From Synchiropus splendidus (taxonomy: Eukaryota; Chordata; Actinopteri; Syngnathiformes; Callionymidae): a DNA stretch of 64,000 nt. A model generated the notes under the pieces. The model saw only the letters and a program-made list of their open reading frames with translations, ran no database searches and was not told the origin of the DNA. Position 1 is the stretch's first letter; each line of letters starts with the position of its first letter. This document shows positions 57,001 through 64,000 of the stretch, piece by piece. A program made the translations under genes and the position numbers. The stretch covers positions 20,934,501-20,998,500 of the forward strand of contig NC_071349.1 in NCBI RefSeq assembly GCF_027744825.2, written 5' to 3'.

Positions 57001-60000
57001 GTCACCAGCTGTGTGGAGTTTTCTCTGTCATCCAGGAGAGACTCGGTGAATGTGGAAAGACCTCAGCATTGAAGCGCCGAGGTTTCGCAGGAGAAGGAAG
57101 TCTGGGCCTTATCAGAACTTTGTAGGCCCAGTGTGAAGGCAACGCTTCAGCAAGCACAAGCAAGATGAAACAAGTTGAAGAAAAGAAGACGGCATTGGCT
57201 CATCTCTGGCCTGCGGACCAGACGACAGGGAAGCAGACCAGAGTCCAGCGCCGGCACTTATGAACAGCTCACATCTGAGTGGCACTCTCTACCCATGTGG
57301 ACGGCCAGTGTCAAGCGCTCCACTCTTTCCTCCGTAAGCTGCTGAAACAGCTGGACAGTCGTGGGATTGGTTCTCACAATGGGCTTCCTGTGCGGGCGCT
57401 TCAGTGCCAACAGCTGCGAGGAAGTCTCCGCGTCATGCCGTGCTTCCTGGTCACAGGTGCTGTGGTGAGATCACTTCCTGTCAGCTCCCCACTGTGTGTG
57501 CATCTGTGGGCTGCTTCCTGTCAGCACAAGGAAGAGGAAGCTGTAGGAAACAGGATGAGCCTGCTGGGCTGCAGGGGTCAGGGAGGTGCGGGCGAGGCGC
57601 GGCCGACCAGACGTCTCGGGTGATGGGACGCTGGATTTGCATCAGCAGCTGAAGTTGACAAGGCCAGGGAGTCATCCACCTTCCTGTTTGTGGACCACAC
57701 AAACCACTGCATACAGGAAGTTCCTCCACATACCTTCCAAACGTACAATCGCCTCCAAAACACATGTTCTGGTCAGCACTGACACAGGCCCGTTCATTAG
57801 CCGGCACCAGGCGAGTCTGGGCAGCTGAGCCCTTCTGACTTCTGAGAAAACATCACAGACTTGTTGCGTAAACGGGGTAGCACTCAACCTGGGCCCGGAT
57901 GACTGCGCTGAGGTGTGGAACTAGCCCTGAGCTGGAAAGCCTTTCCTTATTCCTTCTGTCACAGCACAAAGTTTAGGTCAGAGTCGGAAACCTGTGCTCG
58001 TCTCAATGCATCTAACCACCACGAGACGCTGGACTCCCTTGGTCTGCGACGCTTGAGCAATGGAGACCTAAATAGCTGTGGAAGGAAAGGAACGCCATCC
58101 CCAACCACAAGCCCGGCCTTCCGGTTACGTGACGCGCTGCGTGGCAGAGGGCAGAACATGTGCTTCAGTTGTTAGCCAAATGTGTCAACACTGAAGGTTG
58201 CCGTGATGTTACGACGCGTCGGTGTGTGTGCGCGCCGCTGGCCTGTTCCTCTGCTACTAGCCATGCAGAGATACGCGGACACATCCCGTGTCCCAGAATG
58301 ATCCAAGTCCTTGGGGTTCTCTTCTCTCCCACCCACTCACATGCCAAACCTCAGCTTCGGCCCGGGCCCGGAGCTCTGACATGTTCAGGGTTTGGGGCCA
58401 TGTCGACAGGACTTCCTGTCAAAAGACGTGTGATTTCCTGCTCGGGGGAAAGTCCCTCCACTGAGCTAAGCCAGACACTAGGTGAGACCCGTCCTCAGCC
58501 TGAGGGGCACCTGAGGAAACACCGGATTCATATCATCAGTCGATTACAGCATTCCTGGAATGCAAAGGTGGGAACGATGGAACACGATGAAGCTGCTTTG
58601 TAAAATTCCTGCCGTGTGGCGAGAAACGCTGAGCTGCCGCGAGGGAAGTCCCAACAGTGGGACGTGGGTGAACAAAGCTGCTGTGGTGGTGCTCGCCGGG
58701 GATCCGTGTTGGGGAGTGGGAACGGGTCGCAGTCAGCTCAGTGGATTAGCCACCTCACCACACTTGAGAGTCTTTGACAGGAAGCCGGATGATCGGTCTG
58801 TTAACCTCTGACGTCCACACTGGTTGATGACGGAAGACGCGACTCATGACTGAAAGAAGAGAGACTCCCTTGATGAGCGCCTAATTGGAGCTGACCTGGG
58901 GCCTGTTTCATAGGGCGGCGTCCTCGAAGCGTCTGGCTGCACCTGGACGGGCAGCGGGATGGCGACAAGATGAATGGCCATTCTCATTGGCTGAGACGTC
59001 CCAAATGACTTTCTCAAAAATCAATCAAATCCACTGGCAACGCAGTACCAAAACAAAGATGGCGGTAAGGAGATCCAAGCTTCAACCTCCATGAAGGCTG
59101 AAGTTTGGTGTCATTTTGGGGTTGGCCTGGTGCCGTGGAGGACCAGAAACGTCGTGTCCTCAGCCCTCTGTACAGCAAGATCCTCCTTGACGCGTCACAG
59201 TGCCCAGACTCCAGAAGAGCTGGTGGAGGGAGCTTTACCTGGCCTGTCCTGACCTCGGATAAGTGGAAGGCCATGGCTGGGTTGGTGAGTGAGGTTAGCC
59301 TGGAGGGTAGTTATCGCTAGTTATTCTCCTCATGACTGAGCGACCAAGAGCCTCTCACGAAGAGTCAGTGCTCGCCTCTGAGGTCACATTAGTTGGCTAC
59401 TGTTAACCGCTGGTCTTTGCAATGGCAATTCAGAATTTTTCTCATGGCTTGCGAACACCATCCATCTCCAGGTGTTTGTTCCATTCCCATCAGCTTTCTT
59501 TGTTATTTTTCATTTTCCTCGACCATAGCCCTCGTCCTGTTTGTAGTTTTTCCACCCCAGCTTTTGCGCTCTCCACCCCCGGAGTCTAATGCGATTTAAG
59601 CTAGAGCTCGCGGGACGCTAATAAAACACACAAGCCCCAAAGAATTCCCCAGAAAGTCATGCACACAGATGTGTACAGTCCAAAATATACAAGATCTCCA
59701 AAGTGAAATACATCTCAAATTCCACTTCAGACGTGGCGTAAAAACAAAGCATCAATTCTCAGAGAACCGCTCCAGAATCCCTGTGACGTCTGGATCCAGC
59801 GTTCAAAAATGGCCTTTGACCGGATGCGGCCACTCACATCTATCACGTGGAACAGCAGCTGGAATGTGCCGAGAGGAAACATTGTAACATACACACACAC
59901 TCGGTGAAAGAAGCCTCTCCGACCCAGTCAGCAGCAGTGACGGGCTGAGTTGTAATTTGATGGCGTGATCGTGCACGTGATCCCTCGTGCAGACTTCAGT

Positions 60001-60668
60001 GACCCCAAGGCAGCTGAACCGGAGGCATTGAGGAAGTGGTTCTGCGTTGGACGTCGCATCAGATGTGCTTGAGGCGGAATGATTCAGACAGCTCTTCAAC
60101 CTTGTCTACCATTTCCTATGAGATTCACTGTGGCACAGCCTTGGATCTGGCCAGTCCCCGGTGGGAGGCTGTGGACCTCTCACCGCAAACATCTGCAGAA
60201 CGGTGATGACATCAAGGCGAACAGGACTCCTCTGAGAGAGCAGGGCTCGGCAGGGAGGAGACAGAGGGCCAGTGAAAGGTCGCTGGTCTGTGTCCCTCGC
60301 ATGTCAACTGACTTCAACCAGTCTTCCATGGTTGAGGGACTGTGGTGAGCAGGAGCAGCATGTCTGGCCAACTGCCTCCTGAAGCTTCGATCCTTCTCTC
60401 ATGCTTCCATCGATTGTCTTCACTCCAATATAACCATGGACACATACAACAATGCAGCACTCTGTCCACGCCAACCGGGACACGTTCCAGCCATCAGCTG
60501 GCCGCCTGGTGCACGGCACGGTGCACACACCCTGAGCTGGCCTCCACACAGAGAAGTTGAGGGTCACTGGCGTGTGTGGACGGACTGGACGTGAGAGTGA
60601 ACCATTTGTAATGCAGACCTCTGACTCCTCCGTCCAGGGCTGTGGTAACAGCGTTTCCTGTCCCGCGG

Positions 60669-60688
60669 GTGTGTGTGTGTGTGTGTGT
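60669..60688. repeat. (GT)n microsatellite
   Basis: A short uninterrupted GT run. Confidence 0.85.
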
Positions 60689-61165
60689 CGCTGCACCAGA
60701 GACGTCCAGGACAGTGACAGAATGAGAAGACGGCGCAGCCACCATCTCTCTCTCTCGCGCTCTCACTGGAGTCCAGATTTTACAGTGATGTTTGCATCGA
60801 GGGAACATTCATCCATCGAGAAGACGTGCCATGGCATAGATGCTAGCTGCTAGCACTCGGGGCTCAGAGAGCTGATGGCTCCTGGAAGGTAAGTGAAGCT
60901 GAAGCAAGGACTCTGCCTCCCACATCTGACTTTAGCCACGCCCCCAGCCCACCTAGCTCCTGCTTTGAACCTGCCTTTTAGGGGCTGTTCAGATTGACTA
61001 GCGCTTGTCTAGAGCACCTCCGTTCCTCACTCCAGTGCTGGCCTGCACAACATGCTGTGGTTTTGCCGTGACTGTCCAACCATTCCACTCAGTCACAGCT
61101 GTGCTGCAGCCTGAGCCGAACCCCAACATCACCCCGCCAGTCATAATGTAATGGCGTACTGATTT

Positions 61166-61182
61166 TGTGTGTGTGTGTGTGT
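61166..61182. repeat. (GT)n microsatellite
   Basis: A short uninterrupted GT run. Confidence 0.85.
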
Positions 61183-64000
61183 TTACCTCAATGGACTTGG
61201 CAGGAAGGAAGGCAGACAGAAAAGAGTCACGTGGAGGGAAGGATGTGAAGGAGAAGATGTTTGCTGAAGGTGTTTACATTCCTCAGACCAGGAGACCTGC
61301 CAGGTGGCCAGCCGGACCCAAGAGAGCGAAACGTGAAGTCGGATGGTGAGAGCCACAGCTGAGGAAGCAATGGCACCTGGCGTGGCCAGACAGCAGAAAA
61401 CAGCCATGAAAAGCTGCACGACGCGGCGGTGACTGCTCACCACAGACTTTGTCTGTGTCCCTCTGGAGCAGCAGACTCCTTCCTCATCTGGTCATTTGTC
61501 ACTTGCTCTCTGACTCCAACAAGTGGGACTCCATGGCAGTAAACACAACAGCAGTCTCCCCAGCGCCTGCACTCCGGCCTGCATCCTCCAAACCCACTTG
61601 CTGGGGCAACCCCCGGTGGGAAATTCCAGAAGAAGAAGACGACGACCAGTGTTTGTTTTGCAGCACGGGTCTCCTAAAGGTGCCTGAAATGAAGCAAGAC
61701 ACTGGCTGCAGGGAAACACGACCCAGCACTGCGATCAGAGATGAAAGGAAAAGTGCGCCTGAAGTTTGCAGCTCTGCAGAGAATACTGATCGTTGTCAGC
61801 AGGAGTTGAAATCATTCTCTTTGTCTCCTACTTTCACAACTTTAATTCCCAGTGAGAGCGTTCTGGAAGAACTTTGTTTTTGATGTTGGCATAAGGGATT
61901 AGAGTGAAATGAGAGGGAGGGCAGGAAAGATGCTGTTTGAAATGCCTCTCCCAGAGGTTGGACATGGCCATTGAGTTTGTGTCTCACCTTCAAGGAACAT
62001 CGCGTGAACCTGCCACGGTGGGAACATCTTCTGCACATGTCTGGCGCCTGACACATCAAGTGAGAGTCCAGGCCTTATGGTGCTGACGGCAGGTGTGGCT
62101 GGCCAGACGTGAGCTCCTGCAAAACAAAGCCTCTTCAGTTTTCACATGAGAGAGAGAGAGAGGGTTCTGTGTTCCGTGGGAGTCCAATATCACCATGAGC
62201 TGTTCACACGATCTGTCAGCCGTAAACGATCAGCATTTAAAGAAGGCGCCTCATGAATGGACACAATATCTGCGCTCCACCTTCTGAAATGGTGACTCGA
62301 CAAAACGGTGCCCAGTCCGACAACGGGCCAGACCCGACCTGACGGCTCAGCTCTGCTGACGTGAGGTCAACGGTGAGGCTCATAAACTTAGCGCCGCCTC
62401 GCTAATCAGCTTAGAAGTTCACTGGAGCTCCTGCAAGGAAGGTGAGCAAGCATTATGAACTAAAAGGCTCAGCGCCGGCTAATGTTATTGAGTCATCCCA
62501 TAAGTGGCTCAGCCAAATCCTCCAGCTGCACTTTGCTTAATGTACAACAGCTGGTGGCAGCTGGGCGGCCATGATGGATGTGATGTCACCCACCGCCCAC
62601 CGTGACCTCCCGACGTTCCTGATCCGCTGCAGAACGCAGGGCCGCTGCTCCACTTTTCTGTGGCCAGATGACGGTGAACTTTAAGGCGAAGGCAGTCTTT
62701 GTCTTGTGTCCGACAGCAAGCAGCTGACGGTGAATTCACAACAGCAGATTGAACCGGCCAATAGAGACGCGCTGGTGACTAAATCAAAAACACCACCAGC
62801 AAACGCAGCTTTCAGGACAACCAGAGGCTACACGGGCGTCAGGGCCTTGACTCGCTTGACTCACCTCGTCTCAGGCCAAGGACGGCTCCAACGTGCTCAT
62901 ATGAACGCCATCCAGGAAGCAGATGTCATGATACGAAACATCGCCCAACAGATGTGTCACTTTGGCCGCAGATAAAGACACTGGGATGACGTTGCCGTCG
63001 TCACGGTAACAAGTCCCTGTCACTTGTGCTCCTGTTAATGCGGGTCGCTGAGAAAAGACCATTTACAGGAACCTGCGTCCTAGTATTTTATTTGAATCGA
63101 CTCAATCCTCAAGCTGAGCGCCCGCAGACCAGTGGCGTGACTCCGCCCCCTGCTGCGGGGACACACAGCAGGCGCATGCCTTATATATGGTCAGGACCAT
63201 TCTGGGCTCTGCACGTGAGGCCCGTCTCTGAGTCCATCTTTGCATCGCTGGTAGGGACACTTCATCCACCCACTGCACTCTCTTTCCTCCCACTGCTGGA
63301 CACATTTCAGCACGCGCTGCACACCACACGCTTGCAGCGGGCGGCAACAATCAAGCACAAGTGACTGGAGCTTCCCCTCATGACCCGTCACTTGCATGAG
63401 CCCCGACGAGCCAGAGAGCAGGGCGCTGCTGCTCCGCTTGGCTCTGCCTCTCCATGACTGCAGTGTCTCAAACAACATCCACATCTCAACGTCCACCAAT
63501 ACAGCTCGAGCTCATGCATGGCCATCGACGACAGTGCCGGCGTGAAGAGCTTCTCATAAGTGGGTTGACCAGCTGTGACGTCACCAAATAACAAGGTATT
63601 TGTCAACCAAGCGCCGAATGTTATTCCGACCACGTCAAACTCAGTCGTGGTGACTCATCCGGGGGAAGTTTGCCTCCCCAGAGTCCTAACCTTCTTGTGT
63701 GTCCCCTGCATGCTTGGGTCAAGTGCGTGGAGTTGATGTCCGTTACACGTTCTCATCTTCACAGCCCGTGTCAGCGCACGGCGCCCAGGATGCGGCTTGA
63801 CTTGGTTCACCTTGGTTCCGACCGGCTGCAGTATGTCGGCGATGGGCGCACTCACCTCTTTAGATCCCAGTTGCTCACGATGAATCATGCAGTGATTCCA
63901 CATTGCAGATGTTTTCTCCATATCATCGTGAAAGGACACCATAGGTCACAGACCTGCTAAAATGGAGATCCTGAGTGTAAAGAAGCCACAGCAAGTTGTT

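Larger units (their letters stand above)
54001..64000. other. Intergenic stretch, no gene supported
   Basis: Open frames up to about 150 codons exist but none shows known domains or linked splice sites. Small tracts include a G-run at about 55417-55430, GT runs at 60669-60688 and 61166-61182, and GA at 62150-62163. A unique, moderately AT-rich block at about 62390-62570 resembles conserved noncoding DNA in texture. The stretch could be true intergenic DNA or a long intron of a gene outside the window. Confidence 0.45.

Noticed and set aside
1..64000. CRISPR arrays, rRNA, tRNA and known microRNA genes
   Set aside because: I saw no direct-repeat/spacer pattern, no rRNA core words, and no convincing tRNA A/B boxes or familiar miRNA seeds by eye. 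tRNAscan-SE or Infernal would be decisive.

Overview
The window is nuclear DNA from a compact-genome ray-finned fish, with a tetraodontiform-like (pufferfish-like) look. The evidence is GT-AG spliced vertebrate gene families, several introns of only 57-80 nt, dense CA/GT and other microsatellites, and an olig4-type bHLH gene, a paralogue as far as I know absent from mammals. There are no bacterial operons, CRISPR arrays or rRNA genes. All gene models were assembled by eye from splice phases.

Layout, left to right. (1) 1-~615 looks like the 3' end of an upstream + strand transcript, with two AATAAA signals at 580-594. (2) 983-3943 (+) is the C-terminal part, or a short paralogue, of a ZMYM-family gene: a VP-repeat stretch followed by the DUF3504 domain. 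(3) 3944-6485 has no secure gene. (4) 6486-6808 (-) is a small Lys-rich reading frame interrupted by a frame change. (5) 9305-14580 (-) is fndc5, the irisin precursor, in five coding exons with one GC-AG intron and a CpG-rich 5' end. (6) 15-22 kb holds no secure gene. (7) 22.6-27.7 kb (+) is a multi-exon tyrosine-recombinase gene. It carries an N-terminal C1-type zinc finger, two C2H2-like fingers, a complete-looking R...K...R-x-H...H...Y catalytic set, and a Myb/SANT-like C-terminus. It looks like a transposon gene or a recently captured one. (8) 31134-31709 (+) is a single-exon olig4-like gene with a TATA box. (9) 33962-38447 (+) is bsdc1 in eleven coding exons, preceded by a near-perfect CTCF motif and a CRE. 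(10) 38.45-64 kb has no gene I can support, but holds a ~1 kb ATCC tetranucleotide array and scattered repeats.

fndc5, bsdc1 and the ZMYM genes lie in one human region (1p34-35), so this is probably a conserved synteny block. The most unusual item is the tyrosine recombinase. The reading frame that continues into its 3' exons differs from the frame of its main exon, which points to a recent frameshift just after the catalytic domain. The ZMYM DUF3504 domain at the other end of the window is itself thought to descend from Crypton tyrosine recombinases. The window would therefore hold an old domesticated member and a young, near-intact member of the same enzyme superfamily.
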